Shown: positions 26,164 through 33,493 of the stretch, one piece after another | How the letters are laid out: every line of letters begins with the position of its first letter | Numbering within the stretch: the first letter of the stretch is position 1 | From: JBGSOV01 sp964558715 | GTDB taxonomy: Bacteria; Patescibacteriota; Gracilibacteria; CAIRYL01; GCA-016699755 | Assembly: GCA_964558715.1 (NCBI GenBank) | Contig: CAZLFD010000005.1 | Coordinates: 1-45,942, forward strand | Reading direction: 5' to 3' | Length of the DNA: 45,942 bases | Position numbers and translations under genes: made by a program | The notes under the pieces: generated by a model | Seen by the model: only the letters and a program-made list of their open reading frames with translations | What the model was told of the DNA's origin: nothing | Databases searched by the model: none

Positions 26164-26358
26164 TTAATGGCCCATGTTCATGTGTTCCTCTACCGACATA
26201 TTCATGCGAGCAGCGGCCTCTTTGGTCTCTTGGTATTCTTCCATGGTCATGCCCATGCTTTCGGCTTGTTCGGCTTCGGTCATCGGTTCTTCGCCAGAGC
26301 AAGCGGTAAGGGCAACAAGCAGGGAAAGCGAGAAGAGAAAGGTGGCAAGGGATTTCAT
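26164..26358 (-). CDS. Met-rich lipoprotein, putative Cu/Ag-binding
   Basis: This 64-residue exported lipoprotein has a signal peptide ending in the lipobox LTAC, so the Cys at about residue 19 would be lipidated. The mature part is short and acidic with repeated methionines and histidines (ESMGMTMEEY, then RMNMSVEEHMNMGH at the C-terminus). Such MxM/HxMxMxH patterns bind Cu(I) and Ag(I) in proteins like CusF and CopA-type regions, which fits the CusA-like pump two genes downstream. No CusF beta-barrel is present, so it is not a homologue of that chaperone. The ATG at 26358 is chosen because it begins the signal peptide; in-frame codons upstream encode nothing signal-like. Confidence 0.75.
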   Translation of the reverse strand: MKSLATFLFSLSLLVALTACSGEEPMTEAEQAESMGMTMEEYQETKEAAARMNMSVEEHMNMGH

Positions 26359-26483
26359 AAGAATGAAAAAAAGGAAAAATGGCGCACAAAATCGCTTCGA
26401 GAAAATACTCAAAGCGCCGCCAACAGGAAAATTGTGCATATACCGCAACGCGGCACCTGTTAACGGGTATCAGCGAGAACGGC

Positions 26484-26879
26484 TCAGGCTCTCAGGACGA
26501 CTGTCTTTTTGTATTGAAGATAGAGCGCGGTCTCTGCCAATAGGTCTGGCGGCGCGCGCGCCACCGTTGGAAGAGGTGCACCTCCGAGAGTAAGCTCTGG
26601 CAATATCGCTGCTTGTGAAACTGCGTCTGCAATAAATATCTGAAGCTGAGTGCTTGTGCCTGCCAGGGCCGCGTCTGGTGCATCGGTAGCATGACAGTCA
26701 GAGTTGGAGTCTTCCGATACATCCTCCGCCGCATCAGGGCAGCACCCATGGGCAGCTGATTCGTGGTGAGCCATTTCGTTTTCAGTCGACGCAGCGATCG
26801 TCGCCATCGGCATCCCAAAGCAACACAATGTCGCCCAGACGATGGTTAAGGCTAGCGATGTCGGTAAAATTTTCCTCAT
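26484..26879 (-). CDS. Exported Cys/His-rich protein, first gene of the copper operon
   Basis: This 131-residue protein is not assigned to a family with confidence. It has an N-terminal signal/anchor segment with two Cys (LALTIVWATLCCFGM), then a short metal-ligand-rich stretch (ENEMAHHESAAHGCCPD, with SDCHATD further on), then a hydrophobic/Ala-rich region and a Pro-rich C-terminus (LGGAPLPTVARAPPDLL). The composition and small size recall the exported Cys/His proteins found ahead of copper-resistance genes (DUF2946-like), which is a comparison only. The promoter places the start point near 26891, so the ATG at 26879 must be the start and an ATG at 26897 is upstream of the transcript. It is followed by the Met-rich lipoprotein, the fusion protein and the pump. 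Confidence 0.65.
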   Translation of the reverse strand: MRKILPTSLALTIVWATLCCFGMPMATIAASTENEMAHHESAAHGCCPDAAEDVSEDSNSDCHATDAPDAALAGTSTQLQIFIADAVSQAAILPELTLGGAPLPTVARAPPDLLAETALYLQYKKTVVLRA

Positions 26880-26888
26880 CTGGTGATA

Positions 26889-26927
26889 CGATACCATGTT
26901 ATCGCATAGTTTTCAAATTTATGTCAA
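26889..26927 (-). promoter_or_regulatory. Promoter and putative operator of the copper operon
   Basis: On the minus strand a perfect -35 TTGACA (26922-26927) and a -10 GATAAC (26898-26903) are 18 bp apart. An inverted repeat CGATA-N6-TATCG (26889-26904) covers the -10 and start point, a position suited to a metal-responsive repressor. The regulator is not in the window. The -35 lies only 5 bp beyond the hom stop. Confidence 0.65.
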
Positions 26928-26931
26928 GTCC

Positions 26932-28200
26932 CTATCCCCGCATCGGCAACACATACGGCGCATCGGTATTAAACGGCAACAAGCTGATTTCTTGGAGTGC
27001 GACCTGAAAGCGCCTTGCCTCGACCGGAAGAGTGGTAAGCGCAAAGTGTGTTGGGTCGGATTCTTGGTGACCGAGTTGCTCCACGGCGTCGATGGAAATA
27101 TCGTGTTTACCGAAGATCGAGCAGATCTCACCCAAAATACCGGGGCGATCGTGGACGAGAAAACGGAGGAAGTAGGCTTGGGTCGGTGTGTGAATAGCTT
27201 CGATAGACCGAGTCGGGCGGATGGTTGTTTTGCTCCCTCGGGCGATACTGACCATGTCTGAAACGATTGCAGCAGCGGTCGCAAACCGGCCGGCCCCTTC
27301 TCCGCTTAAAAAATTTCCCACGGTGTTGTACGTGCCAACAAAATTCACAGCATTCAGCACACCATCGACCGATGCAATGCGGTGCTCGCCGAGAATCAAG
27401 GTGGGTGAGACCTGAGCGATCAGATCACCTGTTTCTGTCTGCTCAGCAGTAGCGAGCAGCTTGATGCGCCCGCCGAAGTGTTTGGCATACAGGAAATCAG
27501 TTGCCGTCACACCGGTTACGCCGGTGCGCGAAATCGCATCAGGATGGATGCTGATACCAAACGTCAACGCACAAAGAATGGCGAGTTTATAGGCGACATC
27601 AAACCCCTCAACGTCGTCGGTTGGGTCGGCCTCGGCATACCCGAGCTCTTGCGCCTCTTTCAGCACGGCTGAAAAATCTGCGCCCTCGACTGCCATTTTG
27701 CTGAGAATATAATTGGTTGTGCCATTTAATATTCCCTCTAAGGCAACAATGTTATCTGCCGCCAAGCCACCTGAAATCGTAGAAAGCACAGGAATCCCTC
27801 CGCCAACGGCAGCTTCAAAGAGTAACGAGGCATTGTTTTGCTGGGCTAATTCGTTGAGCTCGGCAAAATGCAGGGCGATCATTTTTTTGTTCGCCGTCAC
27901 AACATGCTTTCCGTTTGCCAGGGCTTGCTTCACAAATGTAAGGGCGATGCCTTCTCCGCCGATCGTCTCACAGATAATATTGATTTCTGGATCATTTAGT
28001 ACCTCTTCGGCACCGCGAAACAAGCTGCGATAGGTATCGTAAATCTCTGGATCGAGGTCGGCATCTTTGGTGCATATCGCCGCCAGCTCGAGCGTAACAC
28101 CGGCTTTATGGGTCAACTTTTGCTTTTCATTCAGCAAAATACGCGATACGCCACCGCCGATTGTGCCGTGGCCGAAAATCGCGACCTTCATCGTAGTCAT
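26932..28200 (-). CDS. hom: Homoserine dehydrogenase (with ACT domain)
   Basis: It reduces aspartate semialdehyde to homoserine with NAD(P)H, on the route to threonine and methionine. A Rossmann domain opens the protein (MKVAIFGHGTIGGGV), followed by CETIGGEG and the VVTANKKMIA loop. The catalytic domain has EAAVGGGIPVLSTI, LEGILNGTTNYIL, GYAEADPTDDVEGFDVAYKLAILC and GRIKLLA, with the catalytic Asp/Lys pair in DVAYK. Residues about 340-422 form an ACT domain (FLRFLVHDRPGILGEICSIFGKHDISI), the usual site of threonine feedback. The length of 422 is normal. It begins 8 bases after tsf on the same strand. Amino-acid synthesis genes are uncommon in CPR genomes, and no other threonine gene is near. 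Confidence 0.95.
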   Translation of the reverse strand: MTTMKVAIFGHGTIGGGVSRILLNEKQKLTHKAGVTLELAAICTKDADLDPEIYDTYRSLFRGAEEVLNDPEINIICETIGGEGIALTFVKQALANGKHVVTANKKMIALHFAELNELAQQNNASLLFEAAVGGGIPVLSTISGGLAADNIVALEGILNGTTNYILSKMAVEGADFSAVLKEAQELGYAEADPTDDVEGFDVAYKLAILCALTFGISIHPDAISRTGVTGVTATDFLYAKHFGGRIKLLATAEQTETGDLIAQVSPTLILGEHRIASVDGVLNAVNFVGTYNTVGNFLSGEGAGRFATAAAIVSDMVSIARGSKTTIRPTRSIEAIHTPTQAYFLRFLVHDRPGILGEICSIFGKHDISIDAVEQLGHQESDPTHFALTTLPVEARRFQVALQEISLLPFNTDAPYVLPMRG

Positions 28201-28208
28201 AGAATCGA

Positions 28209-28979
28209 TTAGACGGCGATACGTGCAAAGCGGACGATGGTGGCACCGTTTTTCTGGAGCAACTGTTCAACGGTCATCTCTGGATCTTTTACAAATGGTT
28301 GCTTGATGAACGCGCTTTCTTCGCGGAACTTCTTTTCTTTGCCGAGCATGATCTTGTCAATGATTTCGGCAGGCTTGCCTTCGTTTTTCAGCTGTTCGGC
28401 CCAGACTTCTTTTTCTTTAGCGACGAGTTCATCAGAGACTTCATCAGGGCTAATGACTTGTGGTGCATTGGCAACAGCATGCATTGCCAGATCGCGCGCT
28501 AATTCTTCGCTGCCGCCTTCGATGGCAACCAGGCCTGCCAGTTTGCGGTTCGAGTGCAGATAATCGCCCACTACCTCTCCCTCGTCGATGACAACTGCTT
28601 CACCAAAGGTCAGATTTTCGCCGAGCTTGGTGATGTAGTCAGCACGTTCGCTCTCAAACTTTTCTGCCACTTTTTCCACTCCTTCGGCGCTTGCTTCATC
28701 TGCCAGCTCGCTCAAATACTCAAGAAAGTCGTCGTTACGTGCGACAAAGTCGGTTTCGCATTGTACCGATACCGCAGCGCGTCCACTGATGGCAATAGCG
28801 CCTTCGCCCGTAGTGCGGTCAGATTTTTTACCGGCTTTTTCGGCACCAGCTTTGCGCAGGATGTCGATTGCTTGCTCGAGGTCGCCCCCAGCTTCGACGA
28901 GCGCTTTTTTACACTGCATCATCGAAACACCGGTCTTATTGCGGAGTTCCATTACGGTTTTAGCGGAAATGTCGGACAT
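28209..28979 (-). CDS. tsf: Translation elongation factor Ts
   Basis: EF-Ts regenerates EF-Tu-GTP by releasing GDP. The N-terminal UBA-like domain is clear (AKTVMELRNKTGVSMMQCKKAL, then EAGGDLEQAIDILRKAG). The core follows with RAAVSVQCETDFVARNDDF, which contains the TDFVARN signature, then the second core subdomain (RKLAGLVAIEGG, DLAMHAVANAPQV) and the C-terminal coiled-coil/EF-Tu-contact part. At 256 residues it is slightly shorter than E. coli EF-Ts. It lies downstream of rpsB, as usual, but separated from it by an unrelated membrane-protein gene. A promoter-like TACAAT overlaps the stop of that gene. Confidence 0.96.
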   Translation of the reverse strand: MSDISAKTVMELRNKTGVSMMQCKKALVEAGGDLEQAIDILRKAGAEKAGKKSDRTTGEGAIAISGRAAVSVQCETDFVARNDDFLEYLSELADEASAEGVEKVAEKFESERADYITKLGENLTFGEAVVIDEGEVVGDYLHSNRKLAGLVAIEGGSEELARDLAMHAVANAPQVISPDEVSDELVAKEKEVWAEQLKNEGKPAEIIDKIMLGKEKKFREESAFIKQPFVKDPEMTVEQLLQKNGATIVRFARIAV

Positions 28980-29006
28980 AGATGAAGAAGAAAAAGTAAA
29001 GTGGAA

Positions 29007-29735
29007 CTATTGTACCGCACGGCGGAATTTTTCCGCAAAGGGATAAACAATCGGAATGCGCTTCCATTTTCCGTGGTACGCGCTATGCGCACCCCAAATA
29101 TAAATCAGTACGACGACTAGGCGAAAGATGCTTTCAAGGCTATTGAGTAGACCAGTCATCATCCCTCCGGAAAACTGGAATGGGCTCGAGATGATGCCAA
29201 ACAGAATATTCAGGCCAATCATGCCTGCGGTCAACACGACGCCCTGCCAAGCATGAAATTGGACAAACTGGGAATCACGCTTCATCAGCAACGGGATGAT
29301 GACAAAGATGTAGAGATAACAGACCGCCCCGAGGAGTTTTTCGGCATCGGTCGGTTGCGAAACCCCAGGAAGACCATCTTGGGGATTTTGAGAATCTTTC
29401 GATTGTGGTGGATTCATCTCCTCCAGTTTTTGGCGCTGCTGATTGACGGTGTGTTTCACCTTGCCCATTAAGCCGTCGAGCATGCCCGGTTTTTTTTCTG
29501 GGAGCGGAGTCCCGGGTACTTGCTGTTCAGCATCGCCATTATGAGCGTGTGGGCGGGTGATTTCATCCAACAATTGCCGTGCCTGAGCATGGTCAGGAAA
29601 AAACTTCAGCAGCTCTTCACAGCCGCGACGGACCTGTTCGGTCTTCCCCTCTTGCTGCCAGCGCTGAATGTAGTCCCAGGCGGCACCGGCACTCATCCCG
29701 TTTTCTGCCTCGAATCGCGCTTCTGCATCACTCAT
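29007..29735 (-). CDS. TPR-like / DUF4870 (Tic20-like) membrane protein
   Basis: The precise function is unknown. The N-terminal part (about 10-60) is helical and TPR-like (AWDYIQRWQQEGKTEQVRRGCEELLKFFPDHAQARQLLDEI). A Pro/Gln-rich linker follows to about 130. The C-terminal part has three membrane helices (about 134-151, 163-183, 203-220) with the DUF4870/Tic20-family features LLGAVCYLYIFVIIPLL, QFVQFHAWQGVVL and YIWGAHSAYHGKWKRIPI. The gene starts inside the rpsB stop (ATGA), so it is translationally coupled to ribosomal protein S2 and precedes tsf. A membrane protein inserted between rpsB and tsf is unusual. A role in membrane targeting or insertion of nascent protein is a guess from position only. 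Confidence 0.75.
   Translation of the reverse strand: MSDAEARFEAENGMSAGAAWDYIQRWQQEGKTEQVRRGCEELLKFFPDHAQARQLLDEITRPHAHNGDAEQQVPGTPLPEKKPGMLDGLMGKVKHTVNQQRQKLEEMNPPQSKDSQNPQDGLPGVSQPTDAEKLLGAVCYLYIFVIIPLLMKRDSQFVQFHAWQGVVLTAGMIGLNILFGIISSPFQFSGGMMTGLLNSLESIFRLVVVLIYIWGAHSAYHGKWKRIPIVYPFAEKFRRAVQ
29009..29038 (-). promoter_or_regulatory. Candidate internal promoter of tsf
   Basis: On the minus strand TTGCGG and TACAAT (-10 at 29009-29014) are 18 bp apart, with the -10 on the stop codon of the upstream gene. A perfect GCGGAA-N3-TTCCGC hairpin (29022-29036) lies in the spacer. It could give tsf and hom transcripts independent of rpsB. Confidence 0.4.
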
Positions 29736-30436
29736 TTTTTCGCTTTCTTTTGTGGAGCAAGAACTTGAAAGATCTTCCCGAGTAAAAAGCTTAGTGAGGT
29801 GATGGCATCGTCATTCGCAGGAATGAAATCGACATATCCATCGGGGTCGGAGTTGCTGTCGAGAATGCCGTAGACGGGAATGTTGAGGCGATTCGCTTCT
29901 TTGATGGCGATGTGATCACGCACTCCATCGACGACAAACAGGGCGTCGGGGGCGCGGTACATGTCGGCTATGCCGCCGAACAGAATCTCAAGACGCTCTT
30001 GCTCTTTTTTCATCTGTGCCTGCTCGCGCTTGGGGAATTTGTCGACTTCTTCAGTTTTGATCATTTCACGCAGGTCTTTGAGGCGACGGATACGCTGTTT
30101 GATCGTATCAAAATTTGTCAGCAGCCCGCCGACCCATTTTTCAGAGACCACCGGGTAGCCCTTGGTGTTTTGAATTTCTTGCAAAATCGTCTTCGTCTGG
30201 GGCTTGGTCGAAACAAAGAGAATCACCTTATTCTCTTCTGAGAGGCGCTTGATGGTGTCAGAAACGCGCGTGAGTGCGGTTGCGGTTTTATCGAGATCAA
30301 AAATATGAACACCGCCCTTTTTACCCCAGAGGTAGGGAGCGACTTTGGGATTCCAGCGGCTGACTTTGTGCCCGAAATGACAGGCGTTTTCTGCGAGCTC
30401 GCGCAGAGTAGCAGAAGCTTTTGGCTCTGTAGACAT
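29732..30436 (-). CDS. rpsB: Small ribosomal subunit protein uS2
   Basis: uS2 is a component of the 30S subunit that helps recruit S1 and mRNA. Family signatures include the N-terminal CHFGHKVSRWNPKVAPYLWG, then GVHIFDLDKTATAL, ILFVSTKPQTK, WVGGLLTNFDTIKQRIRRL, a long helical coiled-coil hairpin (KREQAQMKKEQERLE) and the conserved LFVVDGVRDHIAIKEANRLNIPVYGILDSNSDPDGYVDFIPANDDA. At 234 residues the length is normal. The gene heads the rpsB - membrane protein - tsf - hom cluster and has a leader of about 100 nt with potential structure. Confidence 0.97.
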   Translation of the reverse strand: MSTEPKASATLRELAENACHFGHKVSRWNPKVAPYLWGKKGGVHIFDLDKTATALTRVSDTIKRLSEENKVILFVSTKPQTKTILQEIQNTKGYPVVSEKWVGGLLTNFDTIKQRIRRLKDLREMIKTEEVDKFPKREQAQMKKEQERLEILFGGIADMYRAPDALFVVDGVRDHIAIKEANRLNIPVYGILDSNSDPDGYVDFIPANDDAITSLSFLLGKIFQVLAPQKKAKK

Positions 30437-30465
30437 AGATGGTGGGAAAAATCCTTAAAGCGCAA

Positions 30466-30524
30466 CTCCGGACAAATGTATCCCGCATGTGCAGGACAGG
30501 ATTTATCGTAAGATGAATCCGGAG
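30466..30524 (-). promoter_or_regulatory. Structured rpsB leader (candidate S2 autoregulatory element)
   Basis: Complementary arms CTCCGGA (30466-30472) and TCCGGAG (30518-30524) close a 45-nt interior that contains a second helix (ATCCTG with CGGGAT, one wobble). The structure occupies the centre of the rpsB 5' UTR. Many bacteria autoregulate rpsB through the leader; matching this one to a known motif needs covariance analysis. Confidence 0.4.
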
Positions 30525-30541
30525 CGGTTATTGCGGCGGTA

Positions 30542-30569
30542 ATTCTACCAACATATTCTGTGAATGCAA
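30542..30569 (-). promoter_or_regulatory. Promoter of rpsB
   Basis: On the minus strand TTGCAT (30564-30569) and TAGAAT (30542-30547) are 16 bp apart. The predicted start point is near 30535, about 100 nt before the rpsB ATG. Confidence 0.5.
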
Positions 30570-30622
30570 GCTGTTTTTTGTGTGCAGGATTTCCTTGCTT
30601 TTTGAAAGAAACACCCCCAAAA

Positions 30623-30628
30623 TATAAC
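30623..30628 (+). promoter_or_regulatory. Candidate -10 of the KH-R3H gene
   Basis: A TATAAC hexamer lies 20 bp before the ATG. The -35 is poor at 17 bp, and TTGAAA (30602-30607) is only 15 bp away. No Shine-Dalgarno precedes the start. Confidence 0.3.
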
Positions 30629-30648
30629 CTGCTGTTACCATCTGTCTT

Positions 30649-31161
30649 ATGCCTGAAACCAAAGCACTCGAGACTATCCGCGAAACCCTTGCCCAACTTA
30701 TCGATAAGCTAGGGGTCGAATATTCGAGTATCGAAATCGAAGACGAGGGAGCAGGTATGTTTCGCGCAAACATCGCTACCGAGCGCGCACCGTTTCTGAT
30801 CGGCATGTATGGTGAGCGCATCGACGCCATTCAACATATTCTCAAAAACATCCTCTGGAAGCAGGGCAAAGCCGAGAATATTTTTGTTATCGTCGATGTT
30901 GATAATTACAAAAAATCCCGTGAAGACCGCATCGTAGCGTTAGCAGAAGAAAAAGTCGAAGCCGCTCGCATGACCGGCAATCCGCAGATCATGCCACCGA
31001 TGGACCCATATTTGCGCAAAATCGTTCACACCCACATCAACGCCGAACGCTTCCAAGATGTTACTACGCAAAGCGTAGGCGAAGGCCGCGGCCGCCGCCT
31101 GCAGATTGTTGCTTCCGAAAGCAGCCACTCCCATGTCGATTTCAGCGTCGAGCTCGTCTAA
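30649..31161 (+). CDS. KhpB/Jag-type KH-R3H RNA-binding protein
   Basis: This is a cytosolic RNA-binding protein of the KhpB (Jag/EloR) group, which acts with KhpA in post-transcriptional control of cell division and elongation in Gram-positive bacteria. A KH domain covers about 25-95 with the GxxG-like loop in LIGMYGERIDAIQHIL. An R3H domain covers about 112-170 with the RxxxH signature in LRKIVHTHI, followed by VTTQSVGEGRGRRLQIV. The 170-residue protein lacks the separate Jag-N domain that many homologues carry. It ends 7 bases before the permease gene on the same strand. In other bacteria jag sits with yidC and rpmH; here it is away from both. Confidence 0.88.
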   Translation: MPETKALETIRETLAQLIDKLGVEYSSIEIEDEGAGMFRANIATERAPFLIGMYGERIDAIQHILKNILWKQGKAENIFVIVDVDNYKKSREDRIVALAEEKVEAARMTGNPQIMPPMDPYLRKIVHTHINAERFQDVTTQSVGEGRGRRLQIVASESSHSHVDFSVELV

Positions 31162-31168
31162 TTAGCCA

Positions 31169-32443
31169 ATGAGATTTTCCGACACCTTGCGCCTGAATGC
31201 GCGGATTACCACCCATAAGCCCGGTCGCGTTGCTATAGTGGGCACCTCGGTCGCCATTGGCAGTGCAGTCTTGTTGCTGTTCTTGAGCTTTGCGAATGGG
31301 CTTGAACAGGCCGTGCTCAAACCTATTTTAGAGCGCTCTTCGCCCACCACCCTGGTTGTGCGGCCAGAATTCACCTCGCTCGATTTTTTAACCGGCGGAA
31401 ATAAGATCACCGAGGGTGTTGTCGACGAAGTCGGAGCCATCCCTGGTGTGCAATCTGTTGGGCGGCAGTTGTTTTTGGGGTTTCCGAACTCACTTGAAAT
31501 CACTTTGTTTGGAATTACGTTTGACTCAGATATACCAGTTTTTGGTGTGGACGCGGTTTTACTCCCTCAGGCATCAGAACCCATGAGCCCGCCAGGGGCT
31601 ATTTTACCGCTCACCATATCTCCCCACCTGATCGATTTATTCAATTCCTCCTTCGCCGATTCGGTACCAGGAGTATCGCACCTTTCTTCTGATTTAGTGC
31701 TTGGACAAGAAATGACCCTGATTTTCGGCCGCTCGTCTTTTTTTAATATCAACCTTGGGGGCGCCAAGCCGATTGAAAAACGAGGGCAGATCACCACTAT
31801 TTCACCAAGGGTGCCACCGATGGGGGTGAGTATTCCGCTTGAAGAAGCTTTACAGATGAATGAAAAATTTGGTGGGATTGCCGCAGAGCAAGCTGTTTTT
31901 CAGCAGCTGTATGTTGAGGCCGCAACTACTGCCGAGGTAGAGCAGGTGCAAAACAGTATTAGGGGCATGGGATATTCTGCGCGCTCGTTTGAAGAGTTGG
32001 GTGAAGATGTGCGAACCCTTGCTAACCTGGTGCGGATTATCTTATTACTGGCTGCAGGGGTGATATTGTTGATCGCCTTCTTTTCACTTTCTGCCCTCGT
32101 CTCGGTTATTGTTTTGGAGCAAAGACGCACTATTGGTGTGCTTCGCGCCCTTGGTGAAAGTCGAACCGGAGTGGTGACGACATTTTTGATGTTTTCCGCG
32201 ATTATCGCTGGTCTCGCGGTTTTGGTCGGAATTATAGTCGGCTGGTTGGTTTCGCAGTTTTTAGGGAAAATATTGGCCGACCATTTGCCAGATATCTCAC
32301 TATTGGCAGTCGACTTTTTCCCGTTTTCTCTTTTATTGGCAATCAAAATCGTTGTCTCGGTCGTTGCTATTGCCTTGCTCTTTACATATTTTCCGGTACG
32401 CCGTGCGGGCAAACAAGGAGTGTTAAAGCTGTTGTGGGAATAA
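31169..32443 (+). CDS. FtsX/MacB-type ABC permease
   Basis: This is a membrane subunit of the FtsX/LolC/MacB kind. An N-terminal membrane helix (about 20-42, VAIVGTSVAIGSAVLLLFLSF) is followed by a large extracytoplasmic domain (about 45-285) and three C-terminal helices in the FtsX domain (about 292-320, 335-365, 385-410), with ALVSVIVLEQRRTIGVLRALGESR as the typical coupling-region segment. Such proteins act in mechanotransmission or in lipoprotein or peptide export rather than classic transport. No ATPase gene is adjacent. It ends only 2 bp from the convergent dxr gene. The coupling to the KH-R3H gene is by proximity only. Confidence 0.85.
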   Translation: MRFSDTLRLNARITTHKPGRVAIVGTSVAIGSAVLLLFLSFANGLEQAVLKPILERSSPTTLVVRPEFTSLDFLTGGNKITEGVVDEVGAIPGVQSVGRQLFLGFPNSLEITLFGITFDSDIPVFGVDAVLLPQASEPMSPPGAILPLTISPHLIDLFNSSFADSVPGVSHLSSDLVLGQEMTLIFGRSSFFNINLGGAKPIEKRGQITTISPRVPPMGVSIPLEEALQMNEKFGGIAAEQAVFQQLYVEAATTAEVEQVQNSIRGMGYSARSFEELGEDVRTLANLVRIILLLAAGVILLIAFFSLSALVSVIVLEQRRTIGVLRALGESRTGVVTTFLMFSAIIAGLAVLVGIIVGWLVSQFLGKILADHLPDISLLAVDFFPFSLLLAIKIVVSVVAIALLFTYFPVRRAGKQGVLKLLWE

Positions 32444-32445
32444 GA

Positions 32446-33492
32446 TCATTCTAATACATCTGCCACTCGCGCAAAAATATCTAAAAAACTGATTTTGTTA
32501 TCGAGAAAGTCTTGCACTGCTTGTTCATTGGCACGATTTAGCCCTGCTTCGCGACCAGTTTGTAATGCCTTACGCGCATACCCAATCGATGGAAAACGGG
32601 TGAAGTCAACCGATGAAAAGCTCCAGTTTTTGTTGAAGAGTGAGAGTTTGGGAAAATCGAGTTGTGCGCGTTTTGGGTGAGTAAGTGCGTAACTAATAGC
32701 TGTTCGCATATCTGGTGTGCCGAATTGCCCGACGATCGAGCCATCTACAAATTCCACTGCAGAGTGTAGGTGAGATTCAGGGTGGATGACGACTTCGATT
32801 TTCTCATGTGGTATTCCAAACAAATATACTGTTTCAATGAGCTCCAACGCCTTGTTCATCAAAGTAGCAGAATCGACGGATATTTTTTGCCCCATCTCCC
32901 ATTTGGGATGTTTAATTGCTTGTTTTGGGGTGATGTTTTGGAGCTCTTTTGTTGGCCATTTTTTGGAATCACAAAACGGCCCGCCAGAGCAGGTCAGCCA
33001 GATTTTGGCGACCTCGTCTGCATTACCAGCACGCAGACATTGCCAAATTGCTGAGTGTTCAGAGTCGACTGGGAGGATTTGTTGACCACATTTTTGTGCA
33101 AGCGTTGTAACTTCTTTTCCAGCAGCGACGATTACTTCTTTTGTGGCTAACGCTACATCTTTACCGCTTTCGAGCGCGGCTTTTACCAGGGGAATCCCTT
33201 GTTCACCAACCACCGCCATCACCACAATATCGGCTTCAGTGTTACGGATGAGGTCAACCTGATCTTTATGGATTTTGTAATTTTTCATTTGTAGTTCTCT
33301 TTGCGCATTTTCGTCTGCCAGATATATCACTTGTGGCTCAAATTCTTTGACTTGCGCTGTAAATATGTCTCCACCTTGCCCAGCCGTGAGACCGCAGACA
33401 GAAAATGTGTCCGGCATATTCCGCACAACATCGAGGGTTTGAGTTCCAATTGAACCGGTCGACCCACAAAGAATGATTTTTTTGTGCTTCAA
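32446..33492 (-). CDS. dxr: 1-deoxy-D-xylulose 5-phosphate reductoisomerase
   Basis: This enzyme makes 2-C-methyl-D-erythritol 4-phosphate from DXP using NADPH and a divalent metal, the first committed step of the MEP isoprenoid route. It has GSTGSIG (10-16), VVGEQG, the metal/substrate motif PVDSEH (141-146, with Asp143 and Glu145), CSGGPF (168-173), HPKWEMG (195-201) and KISVDSATLMNKALELIE (203-220). The helix near 117 reads ATKEVIVAAG where most enzymes have ANKE. The 348-residue length is 30-50 short of typical, with the C-terminal helical domain reduced. The start is TTG, one base after the dnaN stop; no ATG precedes the conserved N-terminus. Confidence 0.93.
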   Translation of the reverse strand: MKHKKIILCGSTGSIGTQTLDVVRNMPDTFSVCGLTAGQGGDIFTAQVKEFEPQVIYLADENAQRELQMKNYKIHKDQVDLIRNTEADIVVMAVVGEQGIPLVKAALESGKDVALATKEVIVAAGKEVTTLAQKCGQQILPVDSEHSAIWQCLRAGNADEVAKIWLTCSGGPFCDSKKWPTKELQNITPKQAIKHPKWEMGQKISVDSATLMNKALELIETVYLFGIPHEKIEVVIHPESHLHSAVEFVDGSIVGQFGTPDMRTAISYALTHPKRAQLDFPKLSLFNKNWSFSSVDFTRFPSIGYARKALQTGREAGLNRANEQAVQDFLDNKISFLDIFARVADVLE

Positions 33493-33493
33493 A

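Noticed and set aside
25693..26463. 256-codon plus-strand frame over the fusion protein and lipoprotein genes
   Set aside because: It crosses two minus-strand genes with good signals and gives Arg/His-rich low-quality protein.
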